From positions 1 through 64,000 of the forward strand of contig PMSX01000187.1 of assembly GCA_003167495.1 (NCBI GenBank): 64,000 bases of DNA, in the 5' to 3' direction. How positions within the stretch are numbered: the first letter of the stretch is position 1; every line of letters begins with the position of its first letter. Below are positions 16,178 to 26,104 of this stretch, one piece after another. The translations under genes and the position numbers were made by a program. This stretch comes from Bryobacterales bacterium. Its GTDB lineage: Bacteria; Acidobacteriota; Terriglobia; Bryobacterales; Bryobacteraceae. The notes beneath the pieces were generated by a model. The model was not told the origin of the DNA, made no database searches, and worked only from the letters and a program-made list of their open reading frames with translations.

Positions 16178-18295
16178 CTAATTTGCCATTACCACTCGCA
16201 CCACTACGCCTCGTCGGAACAAAACAAAGAGGTTCCGGGACTTGTAAAGGTAGTTCGTGCCCTTCTGCTTGAACTTCGCGTCCGGAAGACCCAAGATTGC
16301 TTCGACCTGCGTGCTTGTCATTCCCGGTCTGATCTGATTGGCATCGCTTCGCAATGAGCGCGTTCCTGCGCAGCCCGGGCTGGTGCTCAGTATTGCGCGA
16401 ACCGTGGGCGGGTCGTGGAGTGCTGCATCGAAGTTTTTCTCGCGAACATTGCCCCGATAATTGTAGGCGAAACCGGAGCAAGTCAGGTCTCCAATCGACT
16501 TGTAGAGGCCAAAAGTCGCCACCGAACCACCGCTGAAGAAGATATGTGTTCCGTAAAAGAGGTTGGTTTTTACCAATTGGCTTCCGCCCGACTCCAAGGC
16601 GTGGAGTGTCAGAAAAACGACTGAGTTCATATCATCTTCGGTCACCTCGGGATGCCGTTCCCAGATTCTTTCGGCAAGCAAGTCAGAGGCGATGATCTGC
16701 TGGAGGACGCCGCTTGATTGGCCGGGGGAACTGGAGGTGGCAGTCGAGCCCTGCGACGATGCTTGGGCGGACTGGACGGATTGGCTTGCCGAGCCGGCAG
16801 CGGCCGCCGTATTGGTCGCTCCTGTTGACGGGGTTGACGGGGTAGTATTGGCCGACCCCGTTGTTGACCCTGCCGCGCTACCGGTAGAACCACTCGGCGT
16901 AGTGGAGGCTTGAGGCGTAGATGCGGTCTGTGTCACAACCTGACCGCCGAACAAACTGGCGTCGAAAGAATCAATGCTCGCCTCGATAGCCTGCGCGGAG
17001 GTGATGATCGACTGAGCCTTGCCGGAGAACAAAAGCGCCCGATTCAGTTCGGCTGCACTATATTTCGTGGGGTTCTGGGTGACGAAATTCGCCTGCATGA
17101 GCAATCCCGTGTCCCTGCCTACATCTTTGATCAGAAGCAAACGCGCTGTTTCAAGCTCGCGCAGGTATTTCCAGAGATACAACTGGTCAAGAGTTTTCCC
17201 GTTGAGCAGATTGGGGGGATAAACCGATGGGACGAAGAGAGTCGCACCGTCGTTGCGAAGCTGTTGAGCGACCGCGTTGATCAGCGGAGCGTCCGTCATC
17301 GAGCCTTGCGAAGGAGAAAGAGTCTCGGTTACGGCAAATGCGGTGGAGAGAAACTGCGCGAGCTGTACGAATGCGGGAATAGCAGTCAGTGCAGTACTAA
17401 AAGGGCCAGCCGGTGGCGTGGCCGCAGCGCCGGTGCTTGGCGCCGTCACGGGCGCGGTGGCTGACTGTTCTTCCAGGCGCACAGAAGCACCACTACGGGG
17501 CCGACTCGGGCGAGAGGCGACGACGTTAGTGCTGTCGGTGGCGCTCGCTGAAGCGGAACCACCTCCGGCGACTGTGACCGAGTTTATGACGGTCGCGGCA
17601 GCGTCGGCAGACACATTTACGGTTATGGTGAGGACCGGATAGCTGGCACCCGGGGACAGAGAGTTATTCCGCGAGCAGCTATTCCCGGGGGGCGGAGTGC
17701 CATTCGGTGGGCTGCAGTCCCACCCGGGCCCAGCCATGGAGACTAGCGTAAGGCCAATAGGAACGGTTTCGGTGACTGTGACCGTACCGGCCGTTGGACT
17801 CGCCGCAGGACTGTTACTTACAGTAACGGCGTAAGTCCCGCCTTGCCCCTGAACGAAGTTGCCGGAATGACTCATCCCGATGCTCAAGGCGGCGAGCGGT
17901 ACCGGGGCGGGGTATTCGAGCTGATCCAGGTCTTCGTGAATTTGCTCAGCGCGTTTTGTGAGAAGCCGCGTCTGGCTGACAACGGTTCGCCACTGCACAA
18001 AAGAGGCGACATCCGAAGCTGAGCCCATGACGATCTTTTGGTGACCCGCGATTGTTTCAACCTCACCGGCAATCGCTTCGGCATCAGAGGCAAGCGCGCG
18101 ATAGGCGAACAGCGTGGTTTCGATAGGCGCCGTGCCACTGGTAATTCCGGCTGCCGCAGAAGACGCTGGGGTTGATGCAGCGGGGGTCGTCTGAGACGGC
18201 GTGGTGCTTGTCTGAGCCACGAGCGCTGCCGGCTCAACGAGTGAAGACAAGATACGCGCCAGCGCGACGGCCGATCTAAGTTTTGAGTTCTTCAT
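16178..18295 (-). CDS. Large secreted mosaic protein with DUF11-like and BamE/SmpA-like domains
   Basis: Start chosen at ATG 18295, which has GAGGAG seven bases upstream and begins a signal peptide; an upstream ATG at 18355 would add 20 residues. The mature protein of about 680 residues has a helical region, then a bacterial Ig-like DUF11 domain (about residues 135-260: YAVTVSN, GTVTVTETVPIGL), low-complexity Ser/Thr/Ala/Gly linkers, helical segments, and a C-terminal domain (about residues 640-705) with IRPGMTSTQVEAILGLP and a terminal basic strand. That last motif is the BamE/OmlA fold signature. It is likely exported to the periplasm or surface. Its role is unknown; the linkers suggest an extended surface protein. 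Confidence 0.7.
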   Translation of the reverse strand: MKNSKLRSAVALARILSSLVEPAALVAQTSTTPSQTTPAASTPASSAAAGITSGTAPIETTLFAYRALASDAEAIAGEVETIAGHQKIVMGSASDVASFVQWRTVVSQTRLLTKRAEQIHEDLDQLEYPAPVPLAALSIGMSHSGNFVQGQGGTYAVTVSNSPAASPTAGTVTVTETVPIGLTLVSMAGPGWDCSPPNGTPPPGNSCSRNNSLSPGASYPVLTITVNVSADAAATVINSVTVAGGGSASASATDSTNVVASRPSRPRSGASVRLEEQSATAPVTAPSTGAAATPPAGPFSTALTAIPAFVQLAQFLSTAFAVTETLSPSQGSMTDAPLINAVAQQLRNDGATLFVPSVYPPNLLNGKTLDQLYLWKYLRELETARLLLIKDVGRDTGLLMQANFVTQNPTKYSAAELNRALLFSGKAQSIITSAQAIEASIDSFDASLFGGQVVTQTASTPQASTTPSGSTGSAAGSTTGSANTTPSTPSTGATNTAAAAGSASQSVQSAQASSQGSTATSSSPGQSSGVLQQIIASDLLAERIWERHPEVTEDDMNSVVFLTLHALESGGSQLVKTNLFYGTHIFFSGGSVATFGLYKSIGDLTCSGFAYNYRGNVREKNFDAALHDPPTVRAILSTSPGCAGTRSLRSDANQIRPGMTSTQVEAILGLPDAKFKQKGTNYLYKSRNLFVLFRRGVVVRVVMAN

Positions 18296-18497
18296 AAAAA
18301 CTCTCCTCACTTTGACAAAGCGCAAAACGGCGGCGATTGGGGACATGAAAAACACGGAATTCAGGAGCTATCCCAAGCTCCACTTGCTTACCGAGGGGAA
18401 CCCATGCTAACCTACCCTATGGTTACCGATATAAGCAAATCCTCCTAGCTGGCCCAAGGCGCCATCAACGGAGTCGTTCGCCTAACCGGGATCTAGT

Positions 18498-21113
18498 ATG
18501 CTTCAAACGCTTCGCCTTTTCCTCCGCAGCCTCTTTCGCTCCCGCGCATTAGACCAAGACCTTGACGATGAAGTGCGCTATCACGTCGAAAAGCAGACCG
18601 AGGAGTTCGTCCGCCGCGGCATGCAGGAACAGCAAGCCGCTCTGCTGGCGCGACGCCAATTCGGCAACGCCACTCTGCACAAAGAGCAGTGCCGCGAAGC
18701 GCGCAACGTCGCCTGGCTTGAAAACATTGCGCAAGATTTCCGTCACAGTCTGCGCACGCTGAGCCGCAATCCCGGCTTCACCGCTGTCTCCGTTCTCACA
18801 CTCGCTCTCGGCATCGGTGCAACCACCGCGTTGTTTAGCGTGGTTGATGCGGCCCTGCTTCATCCCATCACAGCTCCCGAACCTGGCCGCCTGGTTTGGC
18901 TGCAGGATTTTTCCAAGGGCCACAACGAATCCGGCGGTAACCCCGCGCGCCTCGCTGATTATCAGACCGCCCGTTCCTTCAGCGCGGTGGCCGGATGCTA
19001 TTCAGAAAGCGTTGTCTGGGTGAGTCCTCAAGGCCCGCTTCAATTGCAAATACTGCGCACTGTGGGCGACCTGAGTCGCGTGCTTCAGGCCCAAGTTCAA
19101 ATAGGGCGTACCTTCACGGCCGCTGAAATTCGGGCCGTAGGCCAGCCAGTCGCCCTCTTGACGGCGCGCGCATTTCGCCAGCGCTTCCATTCCAGTCCCG
19201 CCATCTTGAACCAAAGCATCCGCTTGGGCACAACGACCTATCAGGTCATTGGAATTCTGTCCCCTGATCTCGACTATCCCGAGGATACCGACGCCTGGTC
19301 GCCCGCTCCCCACGAGATTCAGAACGCTTCTCGCGTTGCGCGCTTTCTCGGCGTGGTCGCGCGCCTCGCACCCGGCGTTTCCATCACGGACGCGCAATCT
19401 GAGATCGACGTGCTCTCGGCCCGGCTCGCCACCCAATACCCGGACACCGACCGCGAAATCACCTCGCGCCTTACCCCTCTGGCCGAACACGTTTCACATG
19501 CCGTTGCCAAGCCTCTCCTCGTGTTGTTCGCTGCCGTGGCCAGCGTTCTGTTGATTGGTTGTCTCAACATTGCCGGGTTGCTCTTAGCGCGTGGCATCGC
19601 GCGCCGCCGTGAAGCCGCTATCCGCGTGTCGGTGGGCGCCGGTTACGTGCGCCTGGTCAGGCTATTCTTCGCCGAAAGTCTGCTGCTCGCCGCCGCGGGC
19701 TGCCTCGCCGCCTTGCTGCTGGCTTTCGCCGGCGTCAATCTCCTCAAGGCTAGCCTCCCGGACGAAGTGCCGCATCTCGCAGCCGTTGCGGTCAATCTGC
19801 GCGTGGTGCTCTGCGGCGTTGGCCTATCCCTGCTCGCCGCCGTAGTCTTCGGCGCTCTGCCCGCTTGGCAATTCGCTTCCTCCGCGCAGGCCGCCGCGCT
19901 TAAAGAGGGCGCTGCCGGAAGCATGGGGGCCGGGAAGCACGCCATGCGCAGCGCTTTAGTGGTGTGCGAGGTCGCCTTCTCCGTAGTGCTCCTGGTCACC
20001 GCCGCACTGCTAGCCAATAGCTTTCTCAAAATGCGCGCGCACGCCTTCGGTTTCAACCCTGCCAATGCCTCCGCTTTTACCTTGGAGCTTCCCTGGGATA
20101 CCGATATCGCTGTTTTGAACTCAGTCGCCGCCGGCACGCTCTCTCGTCTGAATTCGCTTCCCGGCACCATCTCCGCCGGAGTGGTGGATCGCCTTCCCCT
20201 CCACGGCGGAAGTCAGTCGAACCCCTTGCAAGTGCGGGGTAGAACGCTCGCTCCTCCCATGGCCGGAAGAGAGTTCAGCTATCGCACTGCCAGCCCTGGC
20301 TTCTTCGCCGCTGCCGGCATCCCGCTTCTCTCCGGCGCTCTTTATCACGATTGGCACGGAGTCAAGGGCCCTCGCGAAGCCCTCATCTCGCAGCGCATCG
20401 CCGCTCTTCTGTTCCCGGGTGAAGATCCTATTGGCCACGAGATTTCTCGCCCTATGGTGAAAGGAGAGCCTCGCTGGTTTCGCATCGTGGGAGTCGTCGG
20501 TTCAGTGCCATCGAATCCCACAGACTCCGAACCTGCCGCTGAAGTTTACGTACCGTGGGGCGCAACCTACTGGCCGCTGATGAATTTCGTAGTCCGTACC
20601 GAGCGCCCTCTGGCCGACGTTTCCCGTTACGTTCACGACCAAATCCAGGTGGCCAACAGCAGCCAGATTTTCTCCACGGTCGCCACGCTTGACAAGCGCA
20701 CTGCCGAAACCCGTTCCGCGCCTCGCACCGCGGCGCTCCTAGTCGGTGGTTTCGCCGTTATCGCACTCGCACTCTCCGCCCTTGGCATCTTCGGCCTCAT
20801 GGCACACGAAACCAATCGCCGCACCCAGGAAATCGGCGTGCGTCTGGCACTCGGCGCCGAACCGCAAAGCATCGCGTTCCATGCCGTTCTTCGCGCCGTC
20901 AAACTCGTCGCCGCCGGCCTCGCCCTCGGCTTGTGCGGAGCCTGGTACGCCACCGCTCTGCTTAATAGCCTGCTGTTCCAAGTTGCCCCGCACGATGTCT
21001 TTTCTTATGCAACAGCTGCCGCCGCTTTGCTCACCGCGGCCGTCCTTGCTTCCTTACTACCCGCCCTGCGCGCCGCACGCGTCAATCCCACTCAGGCGCT
21101 ACGCCATGAATAA
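18498..21113 (+). CDS. ADOP-type ABC transporter permease (MacB/FtsX fold, duplicated)
   Basis: An 871-residue permease with no ATPase partner nearby, the pattern of acidobacterial duplicated orphan permeases. The N-terminal 75 residues are a soluble helical domain (LDQDLDDEVRYHVEKQTEE, then RRQFGN) characteristic of this group. A first MacB periplasmic core plus FtsX module follows (first helix around 95-120, FtsX helices about 335-465), then a second copy (helix about 490-510, periplasmic core, FtsX helices about 745-870) ending in LRAARVNPTQALRHE. MacB-type proteins use mechanical coupling to move substrates across the periplasm. The partner ATPase must be encoded elsewhere. The ATG lies about 200 bp from the divergent mosaic protein gene. 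Confidence 0.9.
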   Translation: MLQTLRLFLRSLFRSRALDQDLDDEVRYHVEKQTEEFVRRGMQEQQAALLARRQFGNATLHKEQCREARNVAWLENIAQDFRHSLRTLSRNPGFTAVSVLTLALGIGATTALFSVVDAALLHPITAPEPGRLVWLQDFSKGHNESGGNPARLADYQTARSFSAVAGCYSESVVWVSPQGPLQLQILRTVGDLSRVLQAQVQIGRTFTAAEIRAVGQPVALLTARAFRQRFHSSPAILNQSIRLGTTTYQVIGILSPDLDYPEDTDAWSPAPHEIQNASRVARFLGVVARLAPGVSITDAQSEIDVLSARLATQYPDTDREITSRLTPLAEHVSHAVAKPLLVLFAAVASVLLIGCLNIAGLLLARGIARRREAAIRVSVGAGYVRLVRLFFAESLLLAAAGCLAALLLAFAGVNLLKASLPDEVPHLAAVAVNLRVVLCGVGLSLLAAVVFGALPAWQFASSAQAAALKEGAAGSMGAGKHAMRSALVVCEVAFSVVLLVTAALLANSFLKMRAHAFGFNPANASAFTLELPWDTDIAVLNSVAAGTLSRLNSLPGTISAGVVDRLPLHGGSQSNPLQVRGRTLAPPMAGREFSYRTASPGFFAAAGIPLLSGALYHDWHGVKGPREALISQRIAALLFPGEDPIGHEISRPMVKGEPRWFRIVGVVGSVPSNPTDSEPAAEVYVPWGATYWPLMNFVVRTERPLADVSRYVHDQIQVANSSQIFSTVATLDKRTAETRSAPRTAALLVGGFAVIALALSALGIFGLMAHETNRRTQEIGVRLALGAEPQSIAFHAVLRAVKLVAAGLALGLCGAWYATALLNSLLFQVAPHDVFSYATAAAALLTAAVLASLLPALRAARVNPTQALRHE

Positions 21114-21385
21114 GCTGGTATTTCTCTCCATCCGCGGCTGAATAAGTCCGTTCTTTCTTTCTGCGGACTGCTCAATTTGAAAATTCGAACCCAGCCGTGC
21201 GCTGGCTCGGCTTACTTGTACCCAGCAAGTTCGTTTCGTAAAACCGCCCCGCACCCACCCCTTTCGAACCGCCGTCTACCCCATCACAACTTTTCGAAAA
21301 GAATTATCTCCTGTCCCTCCCATCACTTACCCGATTTTTTTCCAATGTCGCGAACACCGCCAAGCCAAGATCAACTCAGATTCAC

Positions 21386-22003
21386 ATGTTTTCGACCAAT
21401 GAAAATCTCGACCAAACGGCCGCCGCGGCTCCCATCAATCCCGAGGAACCCAAAAAACGCAATTCCGGCCGTACAGGGCCTACCTCAGCTGAGGGTCGCG
21501 CCGCCTCCGCCCAAAACGCCCGCAAACACGGCGCTTGCGCCAGAACCCTCATCCTCCCCATGGAATCCGAACAAGGCTGGCTCATCCTCCTCTCTCGCTG
21601 GCAAGACACCTACCAGCCCCTCGAAGCATCTCTCGAAGCCGATTTCGTTCTCCGCACTGCCCAAGCCGAGTGGTACCGCCTCCGCGCCCAACGCCAGTAC
21701 GACGAGTTCATCACCACCACCGCCGGCCACCCTCCCTACATGTGGACCCCCGAACAATGCAAAATGCACGACCTCATGCTCCGCTACAAAAACTCCGCCG
21801 AACGTTCCTTCCACCGGGAATACCGCCTTCTCGAAGCCCACTACAAATCCCACAAACTCGCCCCACCTCCGCCCGCCGAGGATCCTAAACCCATTCCCGA
21901 CTTGATCATCGAGCTTGGTACCAGCGAGGAAATCCTGGAGCAGATGCGAGCCCAACGCCCTCCCTGGCAGGAACTGCCGCCACTCTTCCCACCTCCCACC
22001 TGA
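21386..22003 (+). CDS. GPxTxEGK-family protein, copy 1
   Basis: A 205-residue cytoplasmic protein. The motif GPTSAEGRAASAQNARKHGA at about residues 33-52 is shared with the minus-strand gene at 46017 (GPVTPEGKAKSRLNAVKCGL). Downstream are helical, charged segments and a Pro-rich tail (PPPPAEDPKP, PPLFPPPT). I recall this EGK-NA-KHG motif from numerous uncharacterised, often multi-copy proteins in Acidobacteriota and Planctomycetota, and no function is established. Codons are strongly C-biased at third positions. A 272-bp gene-free stretch precedes it; the downstream gap holds two copies of a TTCATCCGC motif like those of dispersed intergenic repeats. Confidence 0.72.
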   Translation: MFSTNENLDQTAAAAPINPEEPKKRNSGRTGPTSAEGRAASAQNARKHGACARTLILPMESEQGWLILLSRWQDTYQPLEASLEADFVLRTAQAEWYRLRAQRQYDEFITTTAGHPPYMWTPEQCKMHDLMLRYKNSAERSFHREYRLLEAHYKSHKLAPPPPAEDPKPIPDLIIELGTSEEILEQMRAQRPPWQELPPLFPPPT

Positions 22004-22149
22004 TCGTTTTGTTTTTTTTGGGTGTTTATCAGCGTTCATCCGCTTCCATCTGTGGCTAAAACATGTTTTTGTCTTATCCGGGTTCATCCGCAGCCATTCG
22101 TCCTGTATCCTGGATTCTGTATTCCCGTCAGTCAGCCGTGACCAATAAT

Positions 22150-22893
22150 ATGCCGCTTCCAACGTATTGTCGTCGAATTCTATTCACCCTCTTCACCGTC
22201 CCGCTCTTGACGCAAGCCCAGACCGTTGACGAAATCATCGCCAAGAACATTCAGGCCCGCGGCGGACTCGACAAAATCAAAAGTCTCCAGTCGCTGCGTG
22301 TCTCCGGCAGACTGTCCATCGGAGGATTTCGGGCCGCCTTCGTTCAGGAAAGTAAACGCCCGTTCAAGGTTCGCGAGGAGCAAATCTTACAGGGCATGGT
22401 GGGCATCGATGCTTACGACGGGAAGGTTGCCTGGCACATTGTTCCTTGGGAGGGCCGCAAAGATCCCGACCTCCTCTCTGCCGACGACAGCAAGTCTTTG
22501 ATTCAAGATGCCGATATCGAAGGCCAGCTCGTCGACTACAAGAACAAGGATCACCGCGCTGAATACATGGGCCACGATTCAGTCGAGGGAACCGACTGCT
22601 ATAAAATCAAGCTGACACTGGCCAGCGGCGACGTCCGTTACTACTTCATCGACACCGACACATTCCTGGAACTGAAAATCGAAAACGAACTCAACGTTCG
22701 CGGCACCGTCCGCTATACGGAGACCTATTTCGGGGACTACGAGAAAGTGGACGGAATCTACTTCCCATTCGCCATGGAAAGCGGATCAAAGGGCGATACC
22801 GAACGCGTCAAACTGACTGTCGACAAAATCGCCGTCAATACCCCGCTGCCCGACTCTCGCTTCACCATGCCAGCCACTGGAGGTAACAAATAA
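22150..22893 (+). CDS. LolA-like outer-membrane lipoprotein-sorting-fold protein
   Basis: A 247-residue protein with signal peptide (FTLFTVPLLTQAQ, cleavage near residue 24). The mature start TVDEIIAKNIQARGGLDKIKSLQSLRVSGR is typical of LolA/LolB-fold periplasmic proteins, followed by alternating strands to FTMPATG. It probably binds a hydrophobic ligand or lipoprotein in the periplasm, but unlike true LolA it has no LolB or lolCDE nearby. ATG 22150 was chosen because it directly precedes the signal peptide; an upstream in-frame ATG at 22063 lies in repeat-like sequence. The stop overlaps the next start as TAATG, so it is coupled with the BNR propeller gene. Confidence 0.78.
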   Translation: MPLPTYCRRILFTLFTVPLLTQAQTVDEIIAKNIQARGGLDKIKSLQSLRVSGRLSIGGFRAAFVQESKRPFKVREEQILQGMVGIDAYDGKVAWHIVPWEGRKDPDLLSADDSKSLIQDADIEGQLVDYKNKDHRAEYMGHDSVEGTDCYKIKLTLASGDVRYYFIDTDTFLELKIENELNVRGTVRYTETYFGDYEKVDGIYFPFAMESGSKGDTERVKLTVDKIAVNTPLPDSRFTMPATGGNK

Positions 22894-25800
22894 TGCGGTC
22901 GCTGTCCCTTCTTTGCCTCCTCCCAGTCCTTCTTTCCGCTCAAACTCCCACGTTTGATTCAGACGCCATCTCCGGCCTGGGTGCCCGCAATATTGGCGCT
23001 GGCGTTATTAGCGGGCGCGTGGCCACTATAACAGCCGTCCGTGAAAATGGCCGTCTCACTGTCTTTGTCGGAGCTGCCGCCGGAGGTGTGTGGAAATCTG
23101 TCAACAATGGCGTCACGTTTAAAGCAGTCTTCGACAAGCAGCCCGTTCAATCCATCGGTGCTCTGGCCATTGACCCTTCCAATCCCAAAACTATCTGGGC
23201 CGGCACGGGCGAAGCCTGGACTCGCAACAGCGTCTCGATCGGCGATGGCATCTACCGATCCACCGACGGCGGCGAGAATTGGACGAACATGGGTCTCAAA
23301 AACTCCGAGCGCATCGCCAGGATTCTCATTCATCCCAAAGAACCCAATACCGTGTATGCTTGCGTTCCCGGCAAGCTTTGGAGCGATAGTGACGACCGCG
23401 GCCTCTATAAAACGGCGGATGGCGGTAAGACCTGGAATAAAATTCTCGCCGGAGGCAATGCCTCCACTGGCTGCGCCTCGATATCAATGAGTTCGCGCGA
23501 CCCCAATACTATCTATGCCTCCAACTGGGATTTCCGGCGTAAAGGCTGGACCTTCCGTTCCGGCGGCGAAGACAGCACCTCCCCCAGCGCCAGCGCCTTC
23601 TATAAGACCACCGACGGCGGCGTCACCTGGAAGGAGCTGGATCAGAAGTCTGCCCACGGCCTTCCTCCCAAACCTTGGGGCCGCATCGCGATTGCCACGG
23701 CGCCGTCGAATCCCGACGTTGTCTACGCCATGATCGAATCCACTCACAGTGCGCTATACCGCTCCTCCGACGGCGGCAAAACATGGCAAGAGGGCGATCG
23801 GAGCCAAATGATGGTTTGGCGTCCGTTCTACTTTGCCAATCTCACTGTCGACCCCAAAGACGAGAACAAGCTATACAAGGCGGGAGGTTCTCTCATTCTC
23901 AGCAATGACGGCGGCAAAAGCTTCAGCTTTATTCAAGGTGGCGCGCATGGCGACTTTCACGATGTCTGGATTGACCCGCAAAACACCGATGAAATCATAA
24001 CCTGCGACGATGGCGGTACTTGGTTGTCGCGCGATTCCGGTGAGACCTGGCTCAAAGCGTTCGATCTGCCTATTGGGCAGTTTTATCACGTCAGTGTCGA
24101 CATGAGCGATCCCTATCATGTCTTCGGCGGTCTGCAAGATAACAGCGTTTGGGCAGGCGACTCCTCCTATCCAGGCGGCATCACGAACTATCGCTGGGAG
24201 AACCTCTACGGCGGCGACGGATTTTTCGCGCTCATCGATCCTACTGATGCGGATTACGTCTATGTTGAGGCACAAGGCGGCACCATTTCGCGTGTCAACC
24301 GGCGCACGCTTGAGTCACGCAGCATTCAGCCTCAGCAGAACTATGGCGAAGGTAAGCTTCGCTTTAACTGGAACACTCCCATGCATGTGAGCCCCTCTGG
24401 CGACGGTACAGTCTATATCGGAGCACAGTTCCTATTCCGTTCTCGCGACCAGGGCCAAACATGGGATCGCATCTCTCCCGATCTGACCACCAACGACCCC
24501 GAAAAACAGAAACAAGAAGAGTCGGGCGGTGTGACTGTCGATAACTCAGTTGCTGAAATGCACACAACTATCTATTCGATTAGCGAATCGCCCCGCAACT
24601 CGCAAGTCATTTGGGTCGGCACAGACGACGGCAACGTTCAGGTCACTCGCGACGCAGGCAAAACATGGACTAACGTTGTTTCTAACGTTCCAGGTCTGCC
24701 GAAGGCCTCTTGGGTCTCATGGGTGGAGGCCTCACGCTTTGCCGAGGGCACCGCTTTTGCCGTATTCGACCGTCACACCTTCGGCGACATGGAGCCTTAT
24801 CTCTTCAAGACGTCCGATTTCGGCCAAACCTGGACGGCTCTCACTGCTCCTGGCAGCGTGGTTCGCGGCTTTGCCCACGTCGTTAAGGAAGACACTGTTT
24901 CCTCAAATCTTCTCTTCTTGGGCACCGAATTTGGATTATGGGTTTCTTTGGACGGCGGCACACACTGGGCTCAGTATAAGGGTCACGAGTTCCCCTCTGT
25001 ACCTGTGCGCGATATGGTCATTCATCCTCGCACCTCCGACCTCGTGCTGGCCACCCACGGTCGAGGTATTTGGATTGTGGATGACATCTCACCCCTACGT
25101 CAGCTCACTCCCGAAATCCTCAGCAAAGATGCGGTATTCCTCGAAAGCAAACCCGTTCAGCAGCGTTTGATGGCCAACGGCGGCTGGTCGGACGGTGACG
25201 GCAATTTCGTTGGCGCCAATCCCCCGGATGGCGCGCTCATCACTTATTACCAAAAGCGCCGGCACGTCTATGGCCGCATGAAGCTCGAGGTCCTCGACGA
25301 GAAAGGTCAACTCGTTGACACGCTTCCCGCCAGCAGCCGCCGGGGAATTACGCGTGTCGTGTGGTCCATGCGACTTAGACCTCCCAAAGTTCCGCCCGCC
25401 GCTGTCATCGCTGGCGAAGCCACTGTTGGGCCGCGCATTGTGCCGGGCACCTACACCATTAAGCTGACGCGCGGGTCGGAAGTTTACACGACCCAGGTAG
25501 TCGCCACGCTCGATGCCCGCGCGAAGTTCACAGTTGACGACCGCAAACAGGAATTCACCGCGACCATGCGAGTTTTCAAACTTTTAGGCGATTTAACATT
25601 TGATGTCGACCGCATCAATGGTGTCCGCCAGCAACTCGCCGTTCGCGCAGCCGCTCTCGGAGCCGATCCACTGGCCAAGCAACTGACAGCTCTCTCCGAT
25701 AAAGCCGACACGATTCGCAAGAAAATCGTGGCTACCAAAGAAGGCGGCGCCATCACCGGCGAAGAGCGCATCCGTGAAAAGACATCGCAACTCTATGGCG

Positions 25801-26066
25801 CGCTGGTTTTCTATGAAGGGCGGCCGGCGGATTACTACATCGCCCGCATCGATTCACTCTCCCATGAGCGGCAGGACGTGGTGGATGAGTTCGATTCCTT
25901 CATCGCTAAGGATCTGGCGCCTGCCAACACTGCTCTTACCGCCAAAAAACAAGCACCGATTACTCCGCTCACGCGCGAAGCGTGGGAAAAGGCGGGCGCC
26001 GACGCCGAAGGTGGCACACCCGCGTCCGGTAACCTCTTGGGGAGACATCTACTTACCTGGCGTTGA
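22893..26066 (+). CDS. Secreted sortilin/VPS10-like BNR-repeat propeller protein
   Basis: A 1057-residue exported protein with signal peptide (SLLCLLPVLLSAQ). It contains many BNR/Asp-box motifs of the form S-x-D-x-G-x-T-W (for example STDGGENWTNM, TADGGKTWNK, SSDGGKTWQE, SKDSG-like repeats), spread over about residues 30-740, which fold as one or two many-bladed propellers. The C-terminal 250 residues form a beta domain followed by helices. Such proteins are usually annotated as glycosyl hydrolase or sortilin-like, but the Asp box itself is structural, and no sialidase active site is evident. It is likely a surface or periplasmic binding protein. It is coupled to the LolA-like gene upstream. 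Confidence 0.85.
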   Translation: MRSLSLLCLLPVLLSAQTPTFDSDAISGLGARNIGAGVISGRVATITAVRENGRLTVFVGAAAGGVWKSVNNGVTFKAVFDKQPVQSIGALAIDPSNPKTIWAGTGEAWTRNSVSIGDGIYRSTDGGENWTNMGLKNSERIARILIHPKEPNTVYACVPGKLWSDSDDRGLYKTADGGKTWNKILAGGNASTGCASISMSSRDPNTIYASNWDFRRKGWTFRSGGEDSTSPSASAFYKTTDGGVTWKELDQKSAHGLPPKPWGRIAIATAPSNPDVVYAMIESTHSALYRSSDGGKTWQEGDRSQMMVWRPFYFANLTVDPKDENKLYKAGGSLILSNDGGKSFSFIQGGAHGDFHDVWIDPQNTDEIITCDDGGTWLSRDSGETWLKAFDLPIGQFYHVSVDMSDPYHVFGGLQDNSVWAGDSSYPGGITNYRWENLYGGDGFFALIDPTDADYVYVEAQGGTISRVNRRTLESRSIQPQQNYGEGKLRFNWNTPMHVSPSGDGTVYIGAQFLFRSRDQGQTWDRISPDLTTNDPEKQKQEESGGVTVDNSVAEMHTTIYSISESPRNSQVIWVGTDDGNVQVTRDAGKTWTNVVSNVPGLPKASWVSWVEASRFAEGTAFAVFDRHTFGDMEPYLFKTSDFGQTWTALTAPGSVVRGFAHVVKEDTVSSNLLFLGTEFGLWVSLDGGTHWAQYKGHEFPSVPVRDMVIHPRTSDLVLATHGRGIWIVDDISPLRQLTPEILSKDAVFLESKPVQQRLMANGGWSDGDGNFVGANPPDGALITYYQKRRHVYGRMKLEVLDEKGQLVDTLPASSRRGITRVVWSMRLRPPKVPPAAVIAGEATVGPRIVPGTYTIKLTRGSEVYTTQVVATLDARAKFTVDDRKQEFTATMRVFKLLGDLTFDVDRINGVRQQLAVRAAALGADPLAKQLTALSDKADTIRKKIVATKEGGAITGEERIREKTSQLYGALVFYEGRPADYYIARIDSLSHERQDVVDEFDSFIAKDLAPANTALTAKKQAPITPLTREAWEKAGADAEGGTPASGNLLGRHLLTWR

Positions 26067-26104
26067 AGCGTTCGCCCAGATTTCGCATTTGACAAGATAA
26101 CGTT

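Noticed and set aside
16563-16913. 116-codon frame rich in Ala, Val and Asp opposite the mosaic protein.
   Set aside because: Antisense of its low-complexity Ser/Thr/Ala linker.
21177-21905. 242-codon plus-strand frame rich in Ser and Pro.
   Set aside because: Out-of-frame shadow of the GPxTxEGK gene caused by its C-rich codon bias.
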